Positions 49,956 through 57,727 of a stretch of 64,000 bases of DNA are shown here, one piece after another. This stretch comes from Pseudomonas veronii (GTDB lineage Bacteria; Pseudomonadota; Gammaproteobacteria; Pseudomonadales; Pseudomonadaceae). Within the stretch, counting starts at the first letter, position 1. Each line of letters starts with the position of its first letter. The notes under the pieces were generated by a model. That model was not told the DNA's origin. It did not search any database and saw only the letters and a program-made list of their open reading frames with translations. The position numbers and the translations under genes were made by a program. The DNA lies in contig NZ_JYLL01000010.1 of NCBI RefSeq assembly GCF_001439695.1, positions 1 to 64,000 of the forward strand. Direction: 5' to 3'.

Positions 49956-51185
49956 CTACAGGTCCGGTGCGATGGGCAGGTCGACGCTGCCGTCGAGGAA
50001 CTTGGTGGGGCCGTTGGCGTTGGGGTTGATGTCGAACTCGAAGATTTCCGTAGGCAGCCACAAGGTCGCGCACGCATTCGGAATATCCACCACACCGCTG
50101 ATATGCCCTTGTACCGGTGCCGAGCCGAGCAGCGCATAGCCCTGGGCCGGTGAGTAGCCGAACTTGGTCAGGTAGTTGATCGCATTCAGGCACGCCTGGC
50201 GGTAGGCGATGTTGACGTCCAGGTAGTGCTGCTGGCCCTGCTCGTCGACCGAGATGCCTTCGAAGATCAGGTAATTCTTGTAGTTCGGCGTGATCGGGCT
50301 CGGCTTGAACACCGGGTTCTTGATCCCGTACTTGGCCATGCCGCCCTTGATCAGCTCGACCTTCATATGCACCCAGCCGGCCATTTCGATGGCGCCGCAA
50401 AAGGTGATTTCGCCGTCGCCCTGGCTGAAGTGCAAGTCGCCCACCGACAGCCCGGCGCCCTTGACATAGACCGGGAAGAAGATCTTCGAGCCGCGGGACA
50501 AATCCTTGATATCGCAGTTACCGCCATGCTCACGCGGCGGCACGGTGCGCGCGCCGGTGGCGGCGGCATCGTCGCGGGCCTGGCCCTTGAGCTTGCCCAT
50601 GTGCGCGGTGGCGGCCAGCGGCGCGTTGGCCAGTGGCGGGACACGGGTCGGGTTGGTGTCGATCAGTTCCTGTTCGCGACGGTTCCAGTCGGCGAGCATC
50701 ACCGGGTCCGGCAGGCAGCCGATCAGGCCGGGGTGGATCAGGCCGGCGAAGTTCACCCCTGGAATGTGCCGTGAGCTGGTGAACATGCCCTTGAAATCCC
50801 AGATCGCCTTTTGCGCACTGGGGAAGTGATCGGTGAGAAAGCCACCGCCGTTCTGCCGCGAGAAAAAGCCGTTGAAGCCCCACTGCGAATCGGCCTTGGC
50901 GCCGATGTCGAGCAGGTCCACCACCAGCAAATCGCCCGGCTCGGCGCCGTGTACACCCACCGGGCCGGACAGGTAATGCACGGTGGACAGGTTCACATCG
51001 CGCACGTCGCTGGCGTCGTCGTTGTTCTTGATCGCGCCGGCGGTCCAGTCGTAGGTTTCGAGGATGAAGTCATCGCCCGGCTTGACCCAGCAGGCCATCG
51101 GGATATCCGGGTGCCAACGGTTGTGGATCTGCTCGTTTTCGGTGACGGGTTGGTTGAGGTCGACTTTGATCAGCGTTTCGGTCAT
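49956..51185 (-). CDS. fmdA: Formamidase FmdA
   Basis: 409 residues from the ATG at 51185 (MTETLIKVDLNQPVTENEQI) with AGGAG nearby, the normal length for the FmdA_AmdA family. The frame is open upstream through the promoter and into the REP array, but that is not coding. Family blocks are evident: HNRWHPDIPMACWVKPGDDF, EPGDLLVVDLLDIG, PREHGGNCDIKDLSRGSKI and LHFSQGDGEITFCGAIEM. It releases ammonia from formamide. A TACGT-N6-ACGTA dyad lies 69 bases upstream of the start codon, so the gene probably has its own promoter between the repeat array and the gene. Confidence 0.96.
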   Translation of the reverse strand: MTETLIKVDLNQPVTENEQIHNRWHPDIPMACWVKPGDDFILETYDWTAGAIKNNDDASDVRDVNLSTVHYLSGPVGVHGAEPGDLLVVDLLDIGAKADSQWGFNGFFSRQNGGGFLTDHFPSAQKAIWDFKGMFTSSRHIPGVNFAGLIHPGLIGCLPDPVMLADWNRREQELIDTNPTRVPPLANAPLAATAHMGKLKGQARDDAAATGARTVPPREHGGNCDIKDLSRGSKIFFPVYVKGAGLSVGDLHFSQGDGEITFCGAIEMAGWVHMKVELIKGGMAKYGIKNPVFKPSPITPNYKNYLIFEGISVDEQGQQHYLDVNIAYRQACLNAINYLTKFGYSPAQGYALLGSAPVQGHISGVVDIPNACATLWLPTEIFEFDINPNANGPTKFLDGSVDLPIAPDL

Positions 51186-51253
51186 GGACTGGCTCCTGGA
51201 CGGATGGCTAGTGGCGTTGAAACCAGTCTCGTGGAGCGAGGTAAAACGGGAAA

Positions 51254-51269
51254 TACGTTGGATGACGTA
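51254..51269. promoter_or_regulatory. TACGT-N6-ACGTA dyad upstream of fmdA
   Basis: TACGTTGGATGACGTA lies 69-84 bases before the fmdA ATG. The same perfect 5+5 dyad with the same 6-base spacer occurs upstream of urtA. The size and symmetry suit a NarL/LuxR-type response regulator such as the one encoded at 61086-61784. Confidence 0.6.
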
Positions 51270-51303
51270 TGGCTCTGCCAGAGAGTGAAACCCAAACAAA
51301 AAT

Positions 51304-52482
51304 GTAGGAGCTGGCTTGCCCGCGAAGGTCGTTAACAATGACGCGCATCGCCAGCATGAACGCGGCGCCTGGGCGTTTTTCGCCGGCAAGCCGGCTCCTA
51401 CAGGTGGGTTCGCAGCTGTGCGTTTCTGTAGGAGCTGGCTTGCCAGCGAAGGTCGTTAACGATGACGCACGTCGCCAGGATGAACGCGGCGCCTGGACAT
51501 TTTTCGCCGGCAAGCCGGCTCCTACAGGTGGGTTCGCAGGTGCGCTTTTCTGTAGGAGCTGGCTTGCCAGCGAAGGTCGCTAACGATGACGCGCATCGCC
51601 AGGATGAACCCGGCGCCTGGGCGTTTTTCGCCGGCAGGTTCGCAGGTGCGCTTTTCTGTAGAAGCTGGCTTGCCAGCGAAGGTCGTTAACGATGACGCGC
51701 ATCGCCAGGATGAACCCGGCGCCTGGACGTTTTTCGCCGGCAAGCCGGCTCCTACAGGTGGGTTCGCAGGTGCGCTTTTCTGTAGGAGCTGGCTTGCCAG
51801 CGAAGGTCGCTAACGATGACGCGCATCGCCAGGATGAACGCAGCGCCTGGGCGTTTTTCGCCGGCAAGCCGGCTCCTACAGGTGGGTTCGCAGGTACGCT
51901 TTTCTGTAGGAGCTGGCTTGCCAGCGAAGGTCGTTAACGATGACGCACGTCGCCAGGATGAACGCAGCGCCTGGGCGTTTTTCGCCGGCAGGTTCGCAGG
52001 TGCGCTTTTCTGTAGGAGCTGGCTTGCCAGCGAAGGTCGTTAACGATGACGCGCATCGCCAGGATGAACCCGGCGCCTGGGCGTTTTTCGCCGGCAAGCC
52101 GGCTCCTACAGGTGGGTTCGCAGGTGCGCTTTTCTGTAGGAGCTGGCTTGCCAGCGAAGGTCGCTAACGATGACGCGCATCGCCAGGATGAACGCAGCGC
52201 CTGGGCGTTTTTCGCCGGCAAGCCGGCTCCTACAGGTGGGTTCGCAGCCCTGCGTTTCTGTAGGAGCTGGCTTGCCAGCGAAGGTCGTTAACGATGACGC
52301 ACGTCGCCAGGATGAACGCAGCGCCTGGGCGTTTTTCGCCGGCAAGCCGGCTCCTACAGGTGGGTTCGCAGGTGCGCTTTTCTGTAGGAGCTGGCTTGCC
52401 AGCGAAGGTCGTTAACGATGACGCGCATCGCCAGGATGAACCCGGCGCCTGGGCGTTTTTCGCCGGCAAGCCGGCTCCTACA
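51304..52482. repeat. Tandem array of ten REP-pair units with higher-order structure
   Basis: Units begin at 51304, 51428, 51552, 51658, 51782, 51906, 52012, 52136, 52260 and 52384. The period is 124 bases except for two 106-base units, which lack 18 bases around one REP arm. Each full unit holds GTAGGAGCTGGCTTGCCAGC, a conserved spacer (TAACGATGACGC) and the inverted arm GCCGGCAAGCCGGCTCCTAC. Variant sites show a three-unit super-repeat: 51658-52011 matches 52012-52383 and the last unit restarts it. The array separates urtE from the fmdA promoter; several frames are open on both strands but none is a gene. Confidence 0.95.
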
Positions 52483-52493
52483 ATCGGTCGCGG

Positions 52494-53183
52494 CTAGACG
52501 GACAAGTAGCGGCTGATGGTTGCCTCGTCCACCCGGTCCCGGGTTTCTTCGATCACGAAGCGGCCCTTTTCGATCACCAAAAAGCGGTCGGCGATTTCCA
52601 GGGTGAACGACAGCACCTGCTCCGAGACCACGATGGTCAGGTCCCTTAAGTTGCGAATCTCCTTCAGCGTGCGTGCGATGTCCTTGATGATCGACGGCTG
52701 GATGCCCTCCGTCGGTTCATCCAGCAGCAGCACCTTGGGGTTGGTCGCCAGCGCCCGCGCAATCGCCAACTGTTGCTGTTGCCCGCCGGACAGGTTGCCG
52801 CCCTTGCGCGACTGCATGTCGTAGAGCACCGGGAACAGCGCGTACAAATCCTCCGGCACCTTGCCCCGTGCCGAGGCCGGCAGGCCGGTCTGGATGTTTT
52901 CCAGCACCGTCATGCTCGGAAAAATCATGCGGCCCTGGGGGACGTAGGCAATCCCGCGCTCAACCCGCTCATGGGTTTCCAGCGCCGACACATCGTGCCC
53001 GTCCACACTGACCTGGCCTTTCCACTGCGGCAGGATGCCCATCAAGCTCTTGAACAACGTGGTCTTGCCCATGCCGTTGCGGCCCATCACCGCGACGATC
53101 TCGCGCTTGGCCACGTTCAGGTCCAGGTCGTGGAGGATCTGGCTCTGCCCGTAGCCGCAGGACAACTGGTCGATCTTGAACAT
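52494..53183 (-). CDS. urtE: Urea/short-chain amide ABC importer ATPase UrtE
   Basis: 229 residues from the ATG at 53183 (MFKIDQLSCGYGQSQILHDL); the longer open frame runs back into urtD. Walker A GRNGMGKT is at 34-41, with the signature LSGGQQQQLAIARAL and Walker B VLLLDEPTEGIQPS, a LivF/UrtE-specific form. It powers import together with UrtD. It is the last gene of urtABCDE, 10 bases after urtD, and ends just before the REP array. Confidence 0.95.
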   Translation of the reverse strand: MFKIDQLSCGYGQSQILHDLDLNVAKREIVAVMGRNGMGKTTLFKSLMGILPQWKGQVSVDGHDVSALETHERVERGIAYVPQGRMIFPSMTVLENIQTGLPASARGKVPEDLYALFPVLYDMQSRKGGNLSGGQQQQLAIARALATNPKVLLLDEPTEGIQPSIIKDIARTLKEIRNLRDLTIVVSEQVLSFTLEIADRFLVIEKGRFVIEETRDRVDEATISRYLSV

Positions 53184-53193
53184 GCCGGACTCC

Positions 53194-53952
53194 TCAGTGG
53201 CCCAAATACACTTCGATGACTTTCGGATTACTTTGCACCGACTCCATGCTGCCCTCGGCGAGTACCTTGCCCTGGTGCAGCACCGTGACCTTGTGGGCGA
53301 TGCTTTTGACAAACTCCATGTCGTGCTCGATCACCAGCACCGAGCGGCCCTGGCTGATGCGTTTGAGCAGCTCGGCGGTTTGCGCGCGTTCGTTGACGCT
53401 CATGCCGGCCACCGGTTCGTCTAGCATCAGCAGCTCGGGGTCCTGCATCAACAGCATGCCGATCTCCAGCCACTGCTTTTGCCCGTGGGACAGCAAGTCC
53501 GCCTGTTGTTGCAGCAAATCGCCAAGGAAAATCTCCCGCGCTACCTCTTCCACCCGTGCGATCACCTGGGCATTGCGCTTGAAAAACAGCGCACCCCAGA
53601 CCTTGCGGCCCGCCGGGTAGGACATCTCGAGGTTCTCGAACACCGTGAGGTTTTCGTAGATCGACGGGTTCTGGAACTTGCGCCCGACCCCAGCGCGCAC
53701 GATGTTGTACTCGCGCATCGTGGTCAGTTCCTGCCCGTCGAACTGGATGCTGCCGCTGGTGGCGCGGGTCTTGCCGCAGATCAGGTCGAGCACCGTGGTC
53801 TTGCCGGCACCGTTGGGGCCGATGACCACGCGCACTTCGTTGCGGTCGATATACAGGTTGAGGTTGTCGACCGCCTTGAAGCCGTCGAATGACACGGTAA
53901 GACCTTCGATGGCCAGCACCGGTTTGTTCATTTCAAAGCCGACGGCGGTCAT
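53194..53952 (-). CDS. urtD: Urea/short-chain amide ABC importer ATPase UrtD
   Basis: 252 residues. Walker A GPNGAGKT is at 45-52, the signature is LSHGQKQWLEIGMLL and Walker B is LLMLDEPVAGM, a LivG/UrtD pattern; the LSHGQ signature is usual for UrtD. The start overlaps the urtC stop by 4 bases. It partners UrtE on the cytoplasmic face of the UrtB/UrtC channel. Confidence 0.95.
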   Translation of the reverse strand: MTAVGFEMNKPVLAIEGLTVSFDGFKAVDNLNLYIDRNEVRVVIGPNGAGKTTVLDLICGKTRATSGSIQFDGQELTTMREYNIVRAGVGRKFQNPSIYENLTVFENLEMSYPAGRKVWGALFFKRNAQVIARVEEVAREIFLGDLLQQQADLLSHGQKQWLEIGMLLMQDPELLMLDEPVAGMSVNERAQTAELLKRISQGRSVLVIEHDMEFVKSIAHKVTVLHQGKVLAEGSMESVQSNPKVIEVYLGH

Positions 53953-55109
53953 GGCTGGGTCTCCAGGATTTTGCTTTCAGTCTTGGGCTTGACCACCGGC
54001 GCCACGGCTTGCACCGGTGGTTGACGGCGCAGCAGCCGGGCCAATGCCTGCCGACCATGGCTGTCCCACAAGCCGGCCAGGCCATTGGGGAAGTACATGA
54101 CCACGGCGATGAACAGCCCGCCCATCAGGTACAGCCACAGCTCGGGAAAGGACTCGGAAAAGTAGGTCTTGCCATAGTTCACCAGCAGCGCGCCATACAC
54201 CGCGCCGAGCAGCGACATGCGCCCGCCCACGGCGGCAAAGATCACCATCTCGATCGACGGCACGATGCCCACGAACGACGGCGACATAAAGCCCACCTGC
54301 AACGCGAACATGGCCCCGCCAATCGCCGAGAACGCCGCGGCCACGCAGAACACAAAGATCTTGAAGCTGGCCACGTCATACCCGGAAAAGCGCACGCGTT
54401 CTTCCTTGTCGCGCATCGCCATCAACAACCGGCCAAGCTTGGACGCGAGGATGAAGCGGCCGATGAAGATGCAGCCGAACAGCAACCCGGCATTGATGAA
54501 GTACAGGAGCAGCTTCGCGCTGTCGGTGCGCAGGTCCCAGCCGAGCAGGGTCTTGAGGTCGGTGATGCCATTGACGCCGCCGGTCAGCCCTTGCTGGCCG
54601 ACGATCAATACCGTAAGGATCAGCGCAATCGCCTGCGTGACGATGGAGAAATACACATCGCCCACGCGCCGCTTGAACAAGGCCATGCCGATAATGAATG
54701 CGAGCAGCACCGGCACCGCAATCACCGCCACCAGGGTAAAGCTGAAACTGTGAAACGGTTGCCACAACCAGGGCAGTTCGGTGATCTGGTTCCAATCCAT
54801 GAAGTCCGGGATGCCCGGCGTGGACTGGATCTTGGTACTTTCCGGGTCGGACGCTTCCAGCTTGAGGAACATCGCCATGCAGTAGCCGCCGACGCCGAAG
54901 AACACGCCCTGCCCCAGGCTGAGAATGCCGCCATAGCCCCAGCACAGCACCAGCCCCACCGCGACAAACGCGTAGGTCAGGTACTTGCCGACCATGTTCA
55001 GCCGGAACGCATCCAGGGTCAGGGGGAACACCACGAGAATCAGCAGCGCCAGCAGCGCGATGCCGATCAGGTTTTGCTGGCCGCCCAGCAGCTTGTCTAA
55101 AGCCTTCAT
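53949..55109 (-). CDS. urtC: Urea/short-chain amide ABC importer permease UrtC
   Basis: 386 residues, a LivM-type polytopic permease with about ten hydrophobic segments (for example LIGIALLALLILVVFPLTLDA and YGGILSLGQGVFFGVGGYCMAMF). The loop RVRFSGYDVASFKIFVFCVAAAFSAIGGAMFALQ is the conserved ATPase-contact region. It carries a charged C-terminal tail after the last helix. It follows urtB after 10 bases and overlaps urtD. Confidence 0.94.
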   Translation of the reverse strand: MKALDKLLGGQQNLIGIALLALLILVVFPLTLDAFRLNMVGKYLTYAFVAVGLVLCWGYGGILSLGQGVFFGVGGYCMAMFLKLEASDPESTKIQSTPGIPDFMDWNQITELPWLWQPFHSFSFTLVAVIAVPVLLAFIIGMALFKRRVGDVYFSIVTQAIALILTVLIVGQQGLTGGVNGITDLKTLLGWDLRTDSAKLLLYFINAGLLFGCIFIGRFILASKLGRLLMAMRDKEERVRFSGYDVASFKIFVFCVAAAFSAIGGAMFALQVGFMSPSFVGIVPSIEMVIFAAVGGRMSLLGAVYGALLVNYGKTYFSESFPELWLYLMGGLFIAVVMYFPNGLAGLWDSHGRQALARLLRRQPPVQAVAPVVKPKTESKILETQP

Positions 55110-55119
55110 CTGCTCGCCT

Positions 55120-56037
55120 CTACTTGCGCACTTTGATGGAGAACAACCCTTGCGGGCGCAGCATCAGGATCAGAATCACCGAGGACAAGGTCAGCACCTT
55201 GGCCATCGAGCCACTGAGGAAAAACTCCGACAGCGATTGCGTCTGGGCGATCACGAACGCCGAGGCAATGGTGCCGAACAGGCTTTGCGCACCGCCGAAC
55301 ACCACCACCAGAAAGGTGTCGACGATGTACTGCGAACCCGCCGTCGGCCCGGTGGAACCGATGGTGGTGAACGCCGCACCGGCCACCCCGGCCACGCCGC
55401 AACCGAGGGCGAAGGTCATGCGGTCGACCTTGCGCGTATTGATCCCGACCGCGCGGCTCATCAGGCGATTCTGCACCGTCGCACGCACCTGCAGGCCCCA
55501 ACGCGAGCGGTACAGCATCAGGAAGATCGCCGCCGTCAGCAGCACGGTCAGGGCCATCATGAACAGGCCGTTACGCGGGATTTCAATCGCGTCGGTGAAG
55601 TTCACCGAGCCCATCAGCCAGGCCGGCGGCTCGGCGCTGACCTCCCGAGCGCCGAACACCGAGCGGAAGGTTTGCTGCATCACCAGGGACAGGCCCCAGG
55701 TTGCCAGCAAGGTATCCAGCGGCCGCTTGTACAAGCGGCTGATCATCGCCCATTCCACCAACCAGCCCACCGCGCCGGCAACGAGGAACGACAGGGCAAT
55801 GGCGAAGAAGAAGTAATAGGGTTGAAAACTCGGCGCAAAGTGCGCGGTGAGGCTGGAACACACGTAGGTGGTGTAGGCGCCGATGGTCAGGAATTCTCCG
55901 TGGGCCATGTTGATCACGCCCATCTGGCCGAAAATGATCGCCAGCCCCAACGCCATCAGCAACAGCACGCAGAACACGGACAAGCCGTTGAACCCCTGCA
56001 TCGCCGCGATGGCTCCAAATTCCGATAGCCATTCCAT
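55120..56037 (-). CDS. urtB: Urea/short-chain amide ABC importer permease UrtB
   Basis: 305 residues from the ATG at 56037 (MEWLSEFGAIAAMQGFNGLS), which has an AGGAG site; the open frame further upstream crosses a REPIN. It is a LivH-type permease with the blocks LGLAIIFGQMGVINMAHGEF, LLATWGLSLVMQQ, RAVGINTRKVDRMTFALG and VVVFGGAQSLFGTI. It forms the inner-membrane channel with UrtC. It is separated from urtA by about 170 bases that contain a REPIN. Confidence 0.94.
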   Translation of the reverse strand: MEWLSEFGAIAAMQGFNGLSVFCVLLLMALGLAIIFGQMGVINMAHGEFLTIGAYTTYVCSSLTAHFAPSFQPYYFFFAIALSFLVAGAVGWLVEWAMISRLYKRPLDTLLATWGLSLVMQQTFRSVFGAREVSAEPPAWLMGSVNFTDAIEIPRNGLFMMALTVLLTAAIFLMLYRSRWGLQVRATVQNRLMSRAVGINTRKVDRMTFALGCGVAGVAGAAFTTIGSTGPTAGSQYIVDTFLVVVFGGAQSLFGTIASAFVIAQTQSLSEFFLSGSMAKVLTLSSVILILMLRPQGLFSIKVRK

Positions 56038-56094
56038 GATGATGGTCTCCTGAGAGCGGGAGGTGATAGTTGGAATGCGATGTGCTTTTGCTCT

Positions 56095-56186
56095 ATGTGG
56101 GAGGGGGCTTGCCCCCGATAGCGGTGGTTCAGTTATAGAAATGTCGACTGACACTCCGCCATCGGGGGCAAGCCCCCTCCCACATT
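56095..56186. repeat. REPIN between urtA and urtB
   Basis: ATGTGGGAGGGGGCTTGCCC and its inverted copy GGGCAAGCCCCCTCCCACAT flank about 50 bases. A hairpin between the binding-protein gene and the permease genes is a common way to keep binding-protein mRNA more abundant; that role is inferred here. Confidence 0.88.
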
Positions 56187-56206
56187 TGAATCGGTGTGCT
56201 TGAAGC

Positions 56207-57415
56207 TTATTGGTAACCCTTTGGAAACGGATTCGGTTCGATCAGATCCGACTCGTAGATCACCTTGAACTGGCCGTTGGGCTGCACTTCACCGATGCGC
56301 GACTTGCTCCACAGGTGGTGGTTCTCGTGAATCTTCACGTAGCCTTCGGGCGCGGTTTTCAGTTCGATACCCGGGGAGGCGGCGACGACTTTATCCACGT
56401 CGAAACTGCCGGCCTTCTCCACCGCCGCTTTCCACAGCCACGGGCCGAGGTAAGCCGCCTGGGTCACATCGCCGATCACCGCATCCTTGCCGTACTTGGC
56501 CTTGAAGGCTTCGACGAAGGCTTTGTTGTTCGGGTTGTCCAGGCTCTGGAAGTACTTCATCGAGGCATAGAAGCCGGCCATGTTTTCGCCGCCGATGCCG
56601 AGCAGTTCGTCTTCGGTCACCGACAGGGTCAACAGGGTTTGCTTGGACGCATTCACGCCCGCCGCGTTGAGCTGTTTGTAGAACGCCACGTTGGAACCGC
56701 CCACCACGGCGGCGAAGACCACGTCAGGCTTTTTCAGCTTGACCTTGTTGATCAGCGAACCGAACTGGGTGTTGCCCAGCGGGTAGTAGTCTTCGCCGAC
56801 CACGGTGCCGTGCAGTACGTTTTCAATGTGCTTGCGCGCGATCTTCATCGACGTGCGCGGCCAGATGTAATCGGAGCCGACCAGGTAGAAGGTCTTGGCG
56901 CCTTTGGTCTTGGCGATCCAATCCAGGCTGGCGAGGATCTGTTGGGTGGCTTCCTGCCCGGTGTAGATCACGTTTTTCGACTGTTCCAGGCCTTCGTAGA
57001 AGGTCGGGTAGTAGAGCAGGCCGTTTTCTTTCTCGAAGATCGGCAGCACGGCTTTACGCGAGGCCGAGGTCCAGCAGCCGAACACGGCGGCGACTTTGTC
57101 GTTGACCAACAGCTTCTTGGCCTTTTCGGCGAAGGTCGGCCAGTCGGAGGCGCCGTCCTCCTGGATCACTTTGATCTGGCGTCCCAGAATCCCGCCCGAG
57201 GCGTTGATTTGCTCGATGGCCAGGCGTTCGGCCTGGATCGAGCCGGTCTCGGAGATAGCCATGGTGCCGGTGGCCGAGTGCAACTGGCCGACGGTGACTT
57301 CGGTCGGCGTCACGGCCAGGCCTTCGTTGTCGGCCAGCACGCCCTGGCTGAACAGCGCGGCCGCCAGCAACGACAGGGCCAACAACGGTTTGGAGCGGAT
57401 CAATCGTGGTTCCAT
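56207..57415 (-). CDS. urtA: Urea/short-chain amide substrate-binding protein UrtA
   Basis: 402 residues from the ATG at 57415 (MEPRLIRSKPLLALSLLAAALFSQGVLAD), with GAGGAG upstream; the signal peptide ends near GVLA. The mature part is a Leu/Ile/Val-type periplasmic binding protein with UrtA/FmdD features: VGQLHSATGTMAISETG, AVFGCWTSASRKAVLPIFEK, NGLLYYPTFYEGLEQS and VGSDYIWPRTS. It delivers urea or short amides to UrtBCDE. The fmdA and amiE genes nearby favour amides as substrates too, as for the Methylophilus Fmd transporter. Confidence 0.95.
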   Translation of the reverse strand: MEPRLIRSKPLLALSLLAAALFSQGVLADNEGLAVTPTEVTVGQLHSATGTMAISETGSIQAERLAIEQINASGGILGRQIKVIQEDGASDWPTFAEKAKKLLVNDKVAAVFGCWTSASRKAVLPIFEKENGLLYYPTFYEGLEQSKNVIYTGQEATQQILASLDWIAKTKGAKTFYLVGSDYIWPRTSMKIARKHIENVLHGTVVGEDYYPLGNTQFGSLINKVKLKKPDVVFAAVVGGSNVAFYKQLNAAGVNASKQTLLTLSVTEDELLGIGGENMAGFYASMKYFQSLDNPNNKAFVEAFKAKYGKDAVIGDVTQAAYLGPWLWKAAVEKAGSFDVDKVVAASPGIELKTAPEGYVKIHENHHLWSKSRIGEVQPNGQFKVIYESDLIEPNPFPKGYQ

Positions 57416-57481
57416 GGGGCGACTCCTCTGCAATGAGGGCTCCAGCATGGCGGCAGCGGGCCAGCGCGGGTATACGCAGCC

Positions 57482-57510
57482 TGACGTAACGCAGTACGTC
57501 ATTTGACGTA
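57482..57510. promoter_or_regulatory. Overlapping TACGTCA dyads upstream of urtA
   Basis: TGACGTA-ACGCAG-TACGTCA (57482-57501) is a perfect 7-base inverted repeat and overlaps TACGT-CATTTG-ACGTA (57495-57510). The latter is identical in half-sites and spacing to the fmdA dyad. The site lies 80-95 bases before the urtA ATG, suitable for activator binding. Confidence 0.65.
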
Positions 57511-57565
57511 TGCCGTTGCGCACCAATGCAGGGCAGGATCGCGTCCGCCCAGCCACCGCTGACCC

Positions 57566-57656
57566 ATGTGGGAGGGAGCTTGCTCCCGATGGCGGTGGGT
57601 CAGTCAACTGATTGGCTACTGACCCACCGCCATCGGGAGCAAGCTCCCTCCCACAT
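57566..57656. repeat. Perfect REPIN hairpin between urtA and the sensor-kinase gene
   Basis: The left arm 57566-57604 is exactly the reverse complement of the right arm 57618-57656: 39 bases each with a 13-base loop. It begins ATGTGGGAGGGAGCTTGCTC. No mismatch in either arm suggests recent insertion or active maintenance. Confidence 0.93.
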
Positions 57657-57727
57657 TTGGCTCCCAGCGCAGTCGAGGGCATGGAACTTGCTCACTCCCT
57701 TCGTCCACTCTGCGGAGCCTCACCATC

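Larger units (their letters stand above)
57416..57727. other. urtA/sensor-kinase divergent intergenic region
   Basis: About 310 bases between divergent genes. It holds the overlapping TGACGTA/TACGTCA sites near urtA and a perfect REPIN hairpin nearer the kinase gene. I see no other gene and no clear -35/-10 for the kinase. Its GTG start at 57728 has GGAG about 10 bases before it. Confidence 0.7.

Noticed and set aside
51304..52482. CRISPR array
   Set aside because: Units are 106-124 bases of conserved sequence with internal inverted repeats; there are no variable spacers of constant length and no cas genes nearby.
51338..52497. Series of 60-95 codon frames on both strands in the repeat array
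   Set aside because: They are products of the REP units being free of stops in some frames; no ribosome sites, and the sequences repeat with the array.
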